Positions 1 to 8,026 are shown, counted from the first letter of the stretch. The stretch is 10,242 nucleotides of DNA from Eubacterium sp. (GCA_024697885.1 JAILSA010000014.1:1-10242), one strand, 5' to 3'. Numbers and translations are program-made. Notes: generated from the letters alone by a model not told the origin.

Positions 1-4
1 TACA

Positions 5-922
5 TTACTTATTCAAAAATATGTAACTTCCCTCAGTTTCCTGCTCTGCCAATATATCTTCGGCGATCATTTGATCTGCCTCAATCTGCATACGAAGTTC
101 TTCTAGAGAGTCAAATTTTTCCTCAGGCCGGATATAGTAGGTTAGGTAGACCGTAATCTCCTCCCCGTAAATATCCTCATGAAAATCAAAAATAGAAATT
201 TCTAGTCCCAGGGGATTTTGACCGGAAATAGTAGGCTTGGTTCCCAAATTTCCCACTCCCTTAAAGACTTTCCCTCCATGCTCAAGAAAAACTGCATACA
301 CTCCCTGAGGTGGAAGAATTTTGCCCTCTGGCAAAAGGATGTTGGCCGTGGGAACATCTATGGTTCGACCTATTTGATTGCCACTTACCACCTGGCCCCG
401 AATAAAGTATGGGGTGGCCATAAGTTCTCCCACTAACTCCATGTTGCCCTGGCTTATTTCACCCCTTATTCTCGTGGAACTGACCTCTTTGTCCTCTACC
501 CGAAGTTTGGGAAAAACATTGGTGACGAAGCCGTATTGAGGCCCTACCGCCTTGAGCATGGCTGCCGTGCCAGACCTCTGGTAACCAAAGGCAAAGTCCT
601 CTCCCACAAAGACCTCTCTGGCCCCGCATCGGCTGCAGAGAATGTCATCGATAAAGTCATAGGCGGACATGTGCATAAATTCCTCTGTCACCGTAATGGT
701 GATAAGGATATCCACTCCCGCCGACTCCGCCAACAAGACCTTTTCCTCTGGGGTGTAAATCCCTGTGGGCTGGTCCATCTGGAAGGTAAACATAACCACT
801 GGCAGGCCCGTCTCCCGGGCCTTTTGTATCAGGAGTCTGTGTCCCTTGTGGATGCCGTCAAATTTTCCAATACAGACGGCAGTCTTGTTCAAATTGAAAT
901 CTAAGGATCTGATTATTTCCAT
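5..922 (-). CDS. ribF: Bifunctional riboflavin kinase / FAD synthetase RibF
   Basis: This cytoplasmic enzyme phosphorylates riboflavin to FMN and adenylylates FMN to FAD. The 305-residue protein is full length for the family. Residues 1-160 form the nucleotidylyltransferase (FAD synthetase) domain: GKFDGIHKGH at 19-28 carries the HxGH nucleotide-binding motif, GEDFAFGYQRSG lies at 107-118 and SSTRIR at 148-153. The riboflavin kinase domain follows, with PTAN at 191-194, GVGNLGTKPT at 222-231 and the likely catalytic Glu at 241. An oddity is Asp189 in GRTIDVPTAN, where Gly is usual. The ATG at 922 has GGGAG about 7 bases upstream, and only 12 bases separate it from the truB stop. It is the last operon gene visible; the window ends 4 bases after its TAA. 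Identity is secure; function is from family knowledge. Confidence 0.97.
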   Translation of the reverse strand: MEIIRSLDFNLNKTAVCIGKFDGIHKGHRLLIQKARETGLPVVMFTFQMDQPTGIYTPEEKVLLAESAGVDILITITVTEEFMHMSAYDFIDDILCSRCGAREVFVGEDFAFGYQRSGTAAMLKAVGPQYGFVTNVFPKLRVEDKEVSSTRIRGEISQGNMELVGELMATPYFIRGQVVSGNQIGRTIDVPTANILLPEGKILPPQGVYAVFLEHGGKVFKGVGNLGTKPTISGQNPLGLEISIFDFHEDIYGEEITVYLTYYIRPEEKFDSLEELRMQIEADQMIAEDILAEQETEGSYIFLNK

Positions 923-934
923 TGTGATCTCCCA

Positions 935-1822
935 TTAATGAAACATTTTTTCTAGCTTCAATCGTTTTTTCTTTCGGTCCACCCGGTAGAGGCTGTAAAA
1001 TTCTCCCTCTCCGTCATAGACCCGCAGGCGACTTCCATCCTCAAACTCCTCTGTCACAAGTTTTAGGGGAAGGTCGTTTCCGTTGACCAAAAGTTTGAGT
1101 TCCCCTCCTGTCACCTTGAGCTTAGGAGCATCTGGAAACATGGCATCTATGGAGGTCATAATTTCCTGAATACGACCCTGGTCTGCCGCCGCCTGAATTT
1201 GGTCTAGGGTCAGGGCCTGTGCCCTGTTAAAAGTTCCCACCTGGGTTCTCTCAAGTTCTGCCATGGCAGCTCCACAGCCTAGGTCTCTACCTATGTCATC
1301 ACAGAGGCTTCTGATGTAGGTTCCCTTAGAACAGGTGACCTCCATGGTAAAAACCTCCCCTTGAAAGTCCAGAATTTCTAGCTTGTGGATGGTGACAGGC
1401 CTTGGCTTTCTCTCCACTTCCCTGCCCTGACGGGCCAGGTCATAGAGCCTTTTTCCATTGACCTTAAGGGCAGAATACATGGGTGGCACCTGGTCAATGT
1501 CCCCCCTGAATTTTGCCAGGCTTTTAAGGACCTGGTCTTTGGTTACCTCCACAGGCTTTTGACTCAATATCTGGCCGGACATGTCCAGGGTGTCTGTGGT
1601 TACCCCCAACTGGACCTTGGCCACATAGGTCTTTTCCTTGTCTGTCAAAAGGTCAACCAGCTTGGTTGCCTTGCCTATACATACAGGAAGGACTCCCACC
1701 GCATCCGGATCCAGAGTCCCTGTGTGTCCTATTTTTTTGAAATGAAGGATGCCTCTTAGCTTGGCCACCACATCGTGGGATGTGAAGCCCTTTTCCTTGT
1801 ATACGTTCAAAATTCCATTCAT
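935..1822 (-). CDS. truB: tRNA pseudouridine(55) synthase TruB
   Basis: TruB converts U55 in the T-loop of most elongator tRNAs to pseudouridine and also acts as a tRNA folding chaperone. The 295-residue protein shows the whole family pattern. GHTGTLDPDAVGVLP at 32-46 contains the catalytic Asp38, KTYVA with Tyr66 is the active-site tyrosine region, QVPPMYSALKVNGKRLY spans 111-127, and CSKGTYIRSL at 164-173 is the second conserved active-site block. Residues from about 233 to the end match the short PUA-like C-terminal domain of Gram-positive TruB. The ATG at 1822 is preceded by AGAGG with 7-base spacing. That site overlaps the end of nrnA, whose stop is 11 bases upstream, so translation is probably coupled. 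I see no internal promoter or terminator on either side. Confidence 0.97.
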   Translation of the reverse strand: MNGILNVYKEKGFTSHDVVAKLRGILHFKKIGHTGTLDPDAVGVLPVCIGKATKLVDLLTDKEKTYVAKVQLGVTTDTLDMSGQILSQKPVEVTKDQVLKSLAKFRGDIDQVPPMYSALKVNGKRLYDLARQGREVERKPRPVTIHKLEILDFQGEVFTMEVTCSKGTYIRSLCDDIGRDLGCGAAMAELERTQVGTFNRAQALTLDQIQAAADQGRIQEIMTSIDAMFPDAPKLKVTGGELKLLVNGNDLPLKLVTEEFEDGSRLRVYDGEGEFYSLYRVDRKKKRLKLEKMFH

Positions 1823-1833
1823 GGATTTACCTC

Positions 1834-2793
1834 TTACTTGTCCAATTGTTTTTCGATGTGGAGGGTCAGATTATTAATGACATCAAAGGCAGCTCCCTTG
1901 ATGGTACAGCCGGCAGCCTTTACATGGCCACCCCCTCCGAAGTAGGCACATATCCTGCTCACATCTACCTTGTCATTGGCCCTCATACTCACCTTAAACT
2001 CTCCCGGCACTCTCTCACTGAGTAAAATAGCCACCTCTACTCCTTCTGTGGTCCTCAGCTCGTCAATAATGCCGTCCAGGTCGGATGGAGCCGCCCCGTA
2101 GAGGTCGAAAATATTCTTTTTTACCACGGAGAAAATCACCCTGCCCTCCATGACTCGAACGCTCTCTAAGAGACACCTGCCCATAATCTGCAGTTGCTTA
2201 TAGGTCTTCATATAAAAACTTCCGTCTATGATCTGGCCAAATGGAATTTTTTTGTCCATGAGGGCACCTGCTATTTGCATGGTTTTGGCCGAGGTGTTGG
2301 AGTGCTTAAAAACTCCTGTGTCATGGATAATTCCTGTGTAGAGGGCGCAGGCAACACCGTATGAAATCTTGTGGTCCTCCATGAGCTCATAGAGAATCTG
2401 GGCCGTGGAAGAAGCCTTGGCATCCACAATATTGGTCTGGCAAAAATTGCTGTTGGTAATGTGGTGGTCGATGCAGATTGTCTGCCCCGCTGACCGCATA
2501 ATTTCCTCTACTGGACCCAGGCGGTCTGCGTCGCCGCAGTCAAGCACCACAAAGAGGTCATAGATCTCCTGCTTTGAGAGCTGACATTTTTCCTCGTAGG
2601 CCTCCTCCCTTCGCAGGTAGTGGAAGGCCTGAGGAATCTCTTCTAGGTAAACCGTCACCTGCTTTTGAGGGTAGTTGTCCTCAATATAACCGTAGAGGCC
2701 CATGCAGGAACCAATGGCATCTCCATCTGGTCGAATGTGGCCTCCAATAGCTATGGTTTGGGCGGCCTCAATTGCCTTGATCAAATCATTCAT
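1834..2793 (-). CDS. nrnA: DHH-family oligoribonuclease / pAp phosphatase NrnA
   Basis: This DHH/DHHA1 phosphoesterase of the NrnA type degrades RNA dinucleotides and very short oligoribonucleotides and removes the 3'-phosphate of pAp. Metal-binding motifs are visible (numbered from the start chosen here): HIRPDGDAIGS at 19-29, LDCGD at 84-88, DHH at 109-111, and HDTGVF at 157-162. The DHHA1 substrate-binding loop GGGGH is at 286-290. Two in-frame ATGs exist. I chose 2793, giving 319 residues, because GAGGAAG at 2797-2803 lies just upstream with correct spacing. The ATG at 2805 (323 residues) has its only purine run abutting the start codon. From 2793 the gene overlaps the rbfA stop in an ATGAATGA arrangement, typical of translational coupling. 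Placement beside ribosome and tRNA maturation genes fits RNA turnover. Substrate preference is inferred from the family. Confidence 0.93.
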   Translation of the reverse strand: MNDLIKAIEAAQTIAIGGHIRPDGDAIGSCMGLYGYIEDNYPQKQVTVYLEEIPQAFHYLRREEAYEEKCQLSKQEIYDLFVVLDCGDADRLGPVEEIMRSAGQTICIDHHITNSNFCQTNIVDAKASSTAQILYELMEDHKISYGVACALYTGIIHDTGVFKHSNTSAKTMQIAGALMDKKIPFGQIIDGSFYMKTYKQLQIMGRCLLESVRVMEGRVIFSVVKKNIFDLYGAAPSDLDGIIDELRTTEGVEVAILLSERVPGEFKVSMRANDKVDVSRICAYFGGGGHVKAAGCTIKGAAFDVINNLTLHIEKQLDK

Positions 2794-3175
2794 ATACTTC
2801 CTCATCCTTATGCTTTGCTAAATCTCTCTTCTTTACATCCTCAATTTTCTTTGACATGGTTACGCCGTACTCAATGGACTCGTCTAAGACAAAGGTAATC
2901 TCTGGTGTGTTGCGGAGATTCATGCGACTAGCCAACTGGTGGCGGGCATAGGAGGCACTTTTTTTCAATCCCTCCATGGTCTTTTTCTTGGACTCTTCAT
3001 CTCCTAATACACTGACAAAAATCTTGGCAAATTTCAAATCCGGTGTAACCTCAACCGCCATAACGCTGGTCATAGGGTTAATGCGAGGATCCTTTAAATC
3101 CTCTCGAATTATCAGACTCATTTCCTTCTGAACTTCGCTGTTAATCCGAATGTTTTTTACACTGTTTTTTCTCAT
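2786..3175 (-). CDS. rbfA: 30S ribosome-binding factor RbfA
   Basis: RbfA is a small KH-like RNA-binding protein that binds immature 30S subunits near the 5' end of 16S rRNA and helps late maturation. It is a cold-shock-linked factor in studied bacteria. The 129-residue protein carries the expected N-terminal pattern (R10 region, then the ISxxI-like block INSEVQKEMSLIIREDLKDP at 11-30), the central VEVTPDLKFAKIFVSVLG strand-helix region and the LRNTPEITFVLDESIEYG block near 92-109. The tail is Lys-rich. The ATG at 3175 has AGAGG at 3183-3187 upstream. The 69-base gap to infB, the longest inside the operon, holds a pair of competing hairpins described separately. The gene overlaps the start of nrnA by 8 bases. 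Confidence 0.96.
   Translation of the reverse strand: MRKNSVKNIRINSEVQKEMSLIIREDLKDPRINPMTSVMAVEVTPDLKFAKIFVSVLGDEESKKKTMEGLKKSASYARHQLASRMNLRNTPEITFVLDESIEYGVTMSKKIEDVKKRDLAKHKDEEVYE
2797..2803 (-). promoter_or_regulatory. Ribosome binding site deciding the nrnA start
   Basis: The minus strand reads GAGGAAG here, with AGGA five bases before the ATG at 2793. This supports that codon over the ATG at 2803-2805, which lies on top of this site. The site is inside the last codons of rbfA. Confidence 0.7.
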
Positions 3176-3182
3176 TTTTTAA

Positions 3183-3225
3183 CCTCTTATATAGAGGGCC
3201 ATGCCCACTAGCATGACCCCCCTCT
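3183..3225 (-). promoter_or_regulatory. Candidate bistable RNA hairpin before rbfA
   Basis: In the transcript, AGAGGG (3225-3220) can pair with CCCUCU (3198-3193), and UCAUGC (3216-3211) with GCAUGG (3204-3199). Together these give a 12-pair stem with a GGG bulge and a six-base loop UAGUGG. The same CCUCU (3197-3193) can instead pair with AGAGG (3187-3183), the rbfA ribosome binding site, across a five-base AUAUA loop. The two structures exclude each other. No U-run follows, so the long hairpin is not an intrinsic terminator. The pairings are seen directly; a role as a translational switch or RNase/stability element is inference. Confidence 0.5.
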
Positions 3226-3244
3226 CTTCTATCTTCACAATTTA

Positions 3245-5812
3245 CTATCTAGGGACCTCAACCATCTTGTAACACTCAATCTGGTCTTCTTCCTGCAGGT
3301 CGTTGAAGTTGGCAAATACCAGACCACACTCGTAGCCGGCAGCCACTTCCTTGACGTCGTCCTTAAAGCGCTTGAGGCTGGCAACCTCGCCCTCAAAGAT
3401 CAGCTCGCCCTCGCGGGTGATGCGGGCACTACAGCCGCGCTCGATTTTTCCATCCAATACATAGGATCCGGCAATGGTTCCCACTCCGGAGGCCTTGAAG
3501 GTCTGGCGAACCTCTGCGTGAGCAATTACCTTTTCCTCATAGATTGGCTCAAGCATACCCTTCATAGCTGACTCAATATCCTCGATGGCATCGTAAATTA
3601 CCTTGTAGAGACGAACGTCTACATTCTCTCGATCTGCTGTCTCCTTGGCTGCATTGTCCACACGGATGTTAAATCCGATAATGATGGCATTGGATGCAGA
3701 AGCCAGGGTAACATCGGACTCGTTGATGGCACCTACACCGCCGTGGATTACCCGGACCTGAACTTCTTCGTTGCTGAGCTTAATCAAGCTCTGCTTAACT
3801 GCCTCTACAGATCCCTGTACATCCGCCTTGATAATCAGGTTAAGGTCTTTCATATTACCTGCCTGAATCTGGTCAAAGAGACCATCTAAGGTAACCTTCT
3901 TCTGTTTTGTCTCCTCAAGAAGCTTGTCCTTGCCCTGATCGATATAGGCCTGGGAAATATTTTTTGCTTCCTTGTCGCTCTCTGTGGCCAGGAAAATTTC
4001 TCCCGCCTCAGGAACTCCATTTAATCCTAAAATCTCTACTGGAGTAGATGGCTTAGCAAGCTTTACCCTCTCTCCACGGTGGTCTAACATGGCACGAACC
4101 TTACCGTAGGCAGTTCCCACTGCAATGTGATCACCGATATTTAAGGTACCCTTTTGTACCAGGACAGTGGCAACAGGACCACGGCCCTTATCCAACTTGG
4201 CCTCGATTACAATACCGCGGGCACGGCGCTTTGGATTGGCCTTGAGTTCAAGTACCTCGGCTGTCAAAACAATCATCTCAAGGAGGTTGTCAATACCCTC
4301 TTTGGTGTGGGCAGACACTGGACAAAATACAGTGGAACCGCCCCATGCCTCTGGGATTAAGTCGTACTCAGAAAGTTCCTGCATAACACGGTCTACATTG
4401 GCACCCTCTTTGTCGATTTTGTTTACTGCTACAATAATTTCTACACCGGCCGCCTTGGCATGGTTAATAGCCTCAACGGTCTGTGGCATTACACCGTCGT
4501 CTGCCGCTACTACAAGGACTGCAATATCGGTGGACTGGGCACCACGCATACGCATGGAGGTAAAGGCCTCATGTCCCGGTGTATCCAAGAAGGTGATTTT
4601 CTCACCGTTAATGCGAACTACATAAGCACCGATGTGCTGGGTGATACCACCGGCCTCGTGACCTGTGACATCGGACTCACGGATGGCATCGAGAAGGGAT
4701 GTTTTACCGTGGTCAACGTGACCCATAACACAGACTACTGGAGGTCTCTTCTTCATCTTGTTTGGATCTTCTTCTTCCTCCTTGAGAAGCTCTGCTACCA
4801 CATCGATCTTCTCTTCCATCTCTGCAATAATATCAAAGCTTAAGGCAATCTCCTCAGCCTCTTCAAAGGTAATTTCCTGGTTGACAGAAACCATCTGTCC
4901 CTGGAGGAAAAGTTTCTTTACAAGAGCTGCCGCTGGCATCTTCATCTTGTCTGCCAACTCGCGGATAGACAGGGTCTCTGGCAACTTAATTACCTTTACA
5001 TCCTCTTCTGGCTCCTGCTTCACTGGCTCTGGCTTAATGAAGGCTCCCTTTCTGTTTGGATCCTTCTTGGAGCGGATGCGCTTCATCTCTTCCTTTGTGG
5101 CCTTGTGGTAACCGCCCTGCTTCTGCTTGTCATCCTTCTTATTGTTGCGTTTTCTTGAGTTCTTCTGCTCTGGCTTAATGCCGTCAAAGCCGCTCTGACT
5201 CTTTTCAAAACGCTCAAATACACTGCCCCTTCCGCCGCGGTTGTCGCGGTTGCCGCCTCTGTCATTGCCACCTCTGTCATTGCCGCCGCGATTTCCGCCA
5301 CGGTCGTTGTTGTGGTTTGGACGATTTCCACCGCGGTTGTCACGGTTTCCACCACGGTCGTTATTTTTATTTCTGTCTCTGTTTCTGTCATTGCCAGGCT
5401 TGGAATCACCCTTTCCTGAGCGGTCAGAATTCTTGCGGCCCTCTCCAACCTTCTTTTCTTTGTCAGCCTCCTTTTTAGGAGCTGTCTTCTCAGTATTTTC
5501 AGGCTTTACCTCTTTCTCCGCCTTGGCTGGAGCCTTCTCTGCGACTGGCTTTTTCTCTTCTACCTTGCCTGTCTCTACTACTGGAGTCTCTTCCTTCTTT
5601 TCCTCGCTGCTGCCAGCTTCTGCTTCCACTGGAATCTTTTTCTCTTTCCATGCCTTCATCAAAAATCCAATGGCATCGTCCTCGATGTTGCTGTTGGTAC
5701 CCTTAACATCAAAACCGTTGTCATTGAGAAACTTGACCAGGTCTCCACTCTTGATTTTCTTGTCTTGCGTCTTCATACTGCGCGCAATCTCATATATTTT
5801 CATTTTTGCCAT
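3245..5812 (-). CDS. infB: Translation initiation factor IF-2
   Basis: IF-2 is the GTPase that delivers fMet-tRNA to the 30S subunit and promotes 50S joining. The 855-residue protein begins with an IF2_N module (about 1-55). A long charged, disordered linker follows, Lys/Glu/Ala-rich and then Arg/Gly/Asn-rich (about 60-270). A second IF2_N module covers about 277-330. The GTPase domain has GHVDHGKT 364-371, [10 protein letters not shown] 388-397, DTPGHEAF 410-417, NKID 464-467 and SAH 500-502. Domain II starts near 530, the domain-III region lies near 640-740, and the fMet-tRNA-binding C-terminal domain is about 760-855. The ATG at 5812 is preferred over Met4 because GGAGG lies 10 bases upstream of it and 19 from Met4. 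It starts 2 bases after the ylxQ stop. Tandem stops (TAG, TAA) end it. A possible internal start is noted separately. Confidence 0.98.
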   Translation of the reverse strand: MAKMKIYEIARSMKTQDKKIKSGDLVKFLNDNGFDVKGTNSNIEDDAIGFLMKAWKEKKIPVEAEAGSSEEKKEETPVVETGKVEEKKPVAEKAPAKAEKEVKPENTEKTAPKKEADKEKKVGEGRKNSDRSGKGDSKPGNDRNRDRNKNNDRGGNRDNRGGNRPNHNNDRGGNRGGNDRGGNDRGGNRDNRGGRGSVFERFEKSQSGFDGIKPEQKNSRKRNNKKDDKQKQGGYHKATKEEMKRIRSKKDPNRKGAFIKPEPVKQEPEEDVKVIKLPETLSIRELADKMKMPAAALVKKLFLQGQMVSVNQEITFEEAEEIALSFDIIAEMEEKIDVVAELLKEEEEDPNKMKKRPPVVCVMGHVDHGKTSLLDAIRESDVTGHEAGGITQHIGAYVVRINGEKITFLDTPGHEAFTSMRMRGAQSTDIAVLVVAADDGVMPQTVEAINHAKAAGVEIIVAVNKIDKEGANVDRVMQELSEYDLIPEAWGGSTVFCPVSAHTKEGIDNLLEMIVLTAEVLELKANPKRRARGIVIEAKLDKGRGPVATVLVQKGTLNIGDHIAVGTAYGKVRAMLDHRGERVKLAKPSTPVEILGLNGVPEAGEIFLATESDKEAKNISQAYIDQGKDKLLEETKQKKVTLDGLFDQIQAGNMKDLNLIIKADVQGSVEAVKQSLIKLSNEEVQVRVIHGGVGAINESDVTLASASNAIIIGFNIRVDNAAKETADRENVDVRLYKVIYDAIEDIESAMKGMLEPIYEEKVIAHAEVRQTFKASGVGTIAGSYVLDGKIERGCSARITREGELIFEGEVASLKRFKDDVKEVAAGYECGLVFANFNDLQEEDQIECYKMVEVPR
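5225..5362 (-). repeat. RGG-repeat low-complexity segment of infB
   Basis: This in-frame segment encodes IF-2 residues 151-196, which contain seven RGG triplets (Arg at 153, 160, 171, 175, 180, 185 and 192) spaced by Asn and Asp. The 11-residue unit [11 protein letters not shown] appears twice (152-162 and 184-194), and NDRGG occurs in tandem at 178-187. The underlying DNA is a set of degenerate tandem units, so length variation by slippage is plausible. The same composition produces long open frames in other frames and on the other strand. Confidence 0.85.
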
Positions 5813-5814
5813 AC

Positions 5815-6132
5815 TTACTTTTCCTCCAGTTCTAAATTCTTGCCGATTGACTTTGCAAAGCCCCGATCCGTCACTGCCAGGGAGGCTCTAAACTCCTTCC
5901 CTATACAGGCTCCCAGGGTGTTCTTATCAGAGAATTCTGCATAAGGCACCTGGTAAAATTTACAGGAATCGGAAAACTTCTTTTTGGTATTTGCCGAGGC
6001 ATCCGTGGCAACAATTACCAAACAGGCTCTGCCGTCTTTAATTGCCTTTTCTGTGAGGAATTCCCCACTCTCAACTCGGCCGGCCTTCATTGCCAGTCCC
6101 AGACTGCCTAAGACCTTTTTAATATTGATCAT
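5815..6132 (-). CDS. ylxQ: YlxQ, L7Ae-family RNA-binding protein
   Basis: This 105-residue protein belongs to the L7Ae/L30e/S12e/Gadd45 family, specifically the YlxQ group encoded between nusA and infB in Gram-positive bacteria. The N-terminal signature [13 protein letters not shown] (12-24) and the following region ([14 protein letters not shown] at 33-46, then NTKKKF) are the expected kink-turn-type RNA-binding face. The [20 protein letters not shown] stretch at 73-92 completes the fold. Its exact role is not established; kink-turn RNA or ribosome binding is inferred from homologues. The ATG at 6132 has GAGAGG with 7-base spacing and lies 14 bases inside the end of rnpM, so the two are translationally coupled. 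Only 2 bases separate its TAA from the infB start. The length is normal. Confidence 0.93.
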   Translation of the reverse strand: MINIKKVLGSLGLAMKAGRVESGEFLTEKAIKDGRACLVIVATDASANTKKKFSDSCKFYQVPYAEFSDKNTLGACIGKEFRASLAVTDRGFAKSIGKNLELEEK

Positions 6133-6391
6133 AAAACTGCCTCTCTAGTTCTTCATATGTTTCCATAGGAACATTTATTTTAAAAGTTCGGTTGAGTCCT
6201 CTGGATTTTTTCATTTTTTCAAAACAGGATTTTTCCCGGCAGATATAAGCTCCTCTGCCATTCATTTTGCCTGTGGGGTCGAGAAAAATCTCCCCCTCCT
6301 TGTTCTTTACAAGCCGGATTAAGTCTGCCTTTTCTCTGGTCTCTCCACAGCCTATACAGATTCTTTCCACTTTTTTCTTTCCTGTCTTCAT
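6119..6391 (-). CDS. rnpM: RnpM (YlxR, DUF448) RNA-binding protein
   Basis: This 90-residue protein has the DUF448/YlxR fold. CIGCGETREKADLIRLV lies at 12-28, DPTGKMNGRGAYIC at 38-51, and a basic helix with KKSRGLNRTF follows at 61-70. Homologues in Bacillus are reported to bind the RNase P RNA and modulate RNase P, hence the newer name RnpM; that role is transferred here by homology. Cys12, Cys15, Cys51 and Cys56 could form a zinc site, which is inference, as not all family members keep them. The ATG at 6391 is 17 bases after the nusA stop, with GAGG about 11 bases upstream, a rather long spacing. The 3' end overlaps ylxQ by 14 bases. Its place between nusA and infB is the usual one in Firmicutes. 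Confidence 0.93.
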   Translation of the reverse strand: MKTGKKKVERICIGCGETREKADLIRLVKNKEGEIFLDPTGKMNGRGAYICREKSCFEKMKKSRGLNRTFKINVPMETYEELERQFYDQY

Positions 6392-6408
6392 CTAGGGATC
6401 ATCCTCTC

Positions 6409-7470
6409 TTATTCCTCACTCTGTGTCTCGCTCTTGATATCAATCTTGTAGCCAGTTAAGCGGGCTGCCAGTCTGGCGTTCTGACCCTCCTTACCGATAG
6501 CCAGGGAAAGCTGATAATCTGGAACTACCACTGCTGCAGTCTTTTCTTCCTCGTCCACATCTACAGAAACTACTCTGGATGGGCTGAGAGCGTGTTCGAT
6601 GAAAATAGCTGGGTCCTCGTCCCACTCGATGATGTCGATTTTCTCTCCTCGAAGTTCATCTACTACCGCATTGACTCTGGCACCATTTTGACCTACACAT
6701 GCGCCGATGGCATCTACGTTCTCATCGTTACTGTAGACTGCAATCTTGGATCTGGAACCGGCCTCACGGGAAACATTTTTGATTTCCACAACTCCGCTCT
6801 GAATCTCTGCTACTTCCGCCTCAAAAAGTCTCTTGACCAACTCTGGATGGGTACGGGAGATAATGATTCTTGGTCCCCTTGGTGAATCCTTCACCTCTGT
6901 CACATAGAATTTTACTCTCTCTCTTGGCTCAAACTCCTCCGTCTCTACCTGCTCCTGGGTCGTCAGGATGGCGTCGATTTTGCCAAGGTTTACATTGTAA
7001 ACACCGTTGTTGTATCTCTGGATGGTTCCTGTCACAATATCCTTGGCCTTGGTGTAGTACTGATCGTAGAGAACCTTTCTCTCTTCCTCGCGAATTCTCT
7101 GTACCACTACCTGCTTAGCCTTCTGGGCTGCAATACGGCCGAAGTTCTTTGGAGTAGCCTCTACAGAAACTGTATCTCCCAAACTGCTTCCCGGATACTT
7201 TACCTCTGCCTCTGTCAGAGACATCTGCATAATCTCATCCTCAACCTCTTCCACTACCAGCTTGTCCAAAAATACGTGGAACTCTCCTGTCTCACGGTCT
7301 AAACAAACTCTGACATTGTCGGACTTGCCATACTGGTTACGGCAGGCTGCCAAAAGTGAGTTTTCAATGGCCTCTAAAAGGATTTCCTTACTAATATCCT
7401 TTTCCTTCTCAATCTCATTTAATGCTTGAATTAACTCTGGATTTCCCTTCTGAGTTGCTGTCTTTTTCAT
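6409..7470 (-). CDS. nusA: Transcription termination/antitermination factor NusA
   Basis: NusA binds RNA polymerase and nascent RNA to modulate pausing, intrinsic termination and antitermination. In order, the 353-residue protein has the N-terminal RNA-polymerase-binding domain (about 1-125, with AIENSLLAACRNQYG at 35-48), an S1 domain (about 142-205), KH1 (about 225-285, GACVGQNGARV at 256-266) and KH2 (about 290-347, LAIGKEGQNARLAARLTG at 323-340). It ends there, lacking the C-terminal acidic repeats of E. coli NusA, as is normal for Gram-positive NusA. The ATG at 7470 has AGGAGG 10 bases upstream, and the gap from rimP is 36 bases. A terminator hairpin in the operon leader is a candidate site for feedback by this protein. 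Confidence 0.98.
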   Translation of the reverse strand: MKKTATQKGNPELIQALNEIEKEKDISKEILLEAIENSLLAACRNQYGKSDNVRVCLDRETGEFHVFLDKLVVEEVEDEIMQMSLTEAEVKYPGSSLGDTVSVEATPKNFGRIAAQKAKQVVVQRIREEERKVLYDQYYTKAKDIVTGTIQRYNNGVYNVNLGKIDAILTTQEQVETEEFEPRERVKFYVTEVKDSPRGPRIIISRTHPELVKRLFEAEVAEIQSGVVEIKNVSREAGSRSKIAVYSNDENVDAIGACVGQNGARVNAVVDELRGEKIDIIEWDEDPAIFIEHALSPSRVVSVDVDEEEKTAAVVVPDYQLSLAIGKEGQNARLAARLTGYKIDIKSETQSEE

Positions 7471-7506
7471 TTTTTATCTTCCTCCTAAATCATTTATTAT
7501 CTATGG

Positions 7507-8001
7507 TTAAAAGTCGATGGATTTGCGAATCAGGGCCACATCCTTTTGGGCCAACTTCAGCTCCACAGAATCCATGGTAATTGTCAGCTCTTTGGTCTTT
7601 TCATCATAGGCCGAAAGCACTCCCACAAACTCCTTGTCGGAAAACTTCTTGCCCTTTTCCTCCCATACTACCGGGGAAAAAAGCTTGACCTCAACATCCT
7701 GACCTATATTTCGGACAAAATCCCTGGCCTTCTTAAAAGGTCTCAACAATCCCGGCGAACTCACTTCTAATATATAGGATTCTGAAATAAAATCCTCCTC
7801 ATCCATGATGTCGCTGAGTTGGTGGTTTACCTTGGTCAAATCATCCAGGGTAATGCCGCCCTCCTTGTCAATGTAGACCCGCAGGTGCCAACTTCCGGCC
7901 TCCTTTACAAACTCCACATCCACTAGCTCGTAGTCGTAGTTCAGACAAATGGGTTCTACCAATTTCTCGGTACGGCTCTCGTAGTCCTCATGCTTGCTCA
8001 A
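7507..8001 (-). CDS. rimP: Ribosome maturation factor RimP
   Basis: RimP assists 30S subunit assembly. The 164-residue protein matches the family: an N-terminal alpha/beta domain (about 1-88, with LVDVEFVKEAGSWHLRVYID at 27-46 and the signature EVSSPGLLRP at 79-88), then a C-terminal SH3-like domain (about 92-164, including VGVLSAYDEKTKELTITM). The start is a TTG at 8001, chosen because a full AGGAGG lies 7 bases upstream and the first residues fit the family; no in-frame ATG is placed as well. It is the first gene of the operon, about 76 bases downstream of the predicted transcription start. A TTG start behind a consensus ribosome binding site may set its expression below that of nusA; that is inference. 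Confidence 0.95.
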   Translation of the reverse strand: MSKHEDYESRTEKLVEPICLNYDYELVDVEFVKEAGSWHLRVYIDKEGGITLDDLTKVNHQLSDIMDEEDFISESYILEVSSPGLLRPFKKARDFVRNIGQDVEVKLFSPVVWEEKGKKFSDKEFVGVLSAYDEKTKELTITMDSVELKLAQKDVALIRKSIDF

Positions 8002-8008
8002 ACAATAA

Positions 8009-8014
8009 CCTCCT
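8009..8014 (-). promoter_or_regulatory. Consensus ribosome binding site for the rimP TTG start
   Basis: The minus strand reads AGGAGG here, followed by a 7-base spacer and TTG. Its strength and spacing fix the unusual start codon. It lies just 3' of the leader terminator hairpin. Confidence 0.85.
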
Positions 8015-8026
8015 ACTTCAAATCAC

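Noticed and set aside
3188..3216. Possible internal promoter before rbfA (TATATA as -10)
   Set aside because: The position 17 bases upstream reads TCATGC, a poor -35, and the sequence is better explained by the hairpins.
4167..4625. 152-codon plus-strand open frame opposite infB
   Set aside because: It is antisense to the conserved GTPase domain of IF-2, with no ribosome binding site or recognisable motif. The infB frame fully explains the sequence.
5083..5448. 121-codon open frame on the minus strand inside infB (Thr/Ala/Val-rich)
   Set aside because: It is the +1-type frame of the RGG/charged linker. The composition follows from the repeat codons of IF-2, and it matches no family I recognise.
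5241..5891. 216-codon open frame on the plus strand opposite infB and ylxQ
   Set aside because: It is an antisense shadow made of Pro/Leu/Ser/Phe/Arg runs that mirror the Gly/Arg/Lys/Glu codons of IF-2. It crosses the infB-ylxQ boundary and has no protein-like pattern.
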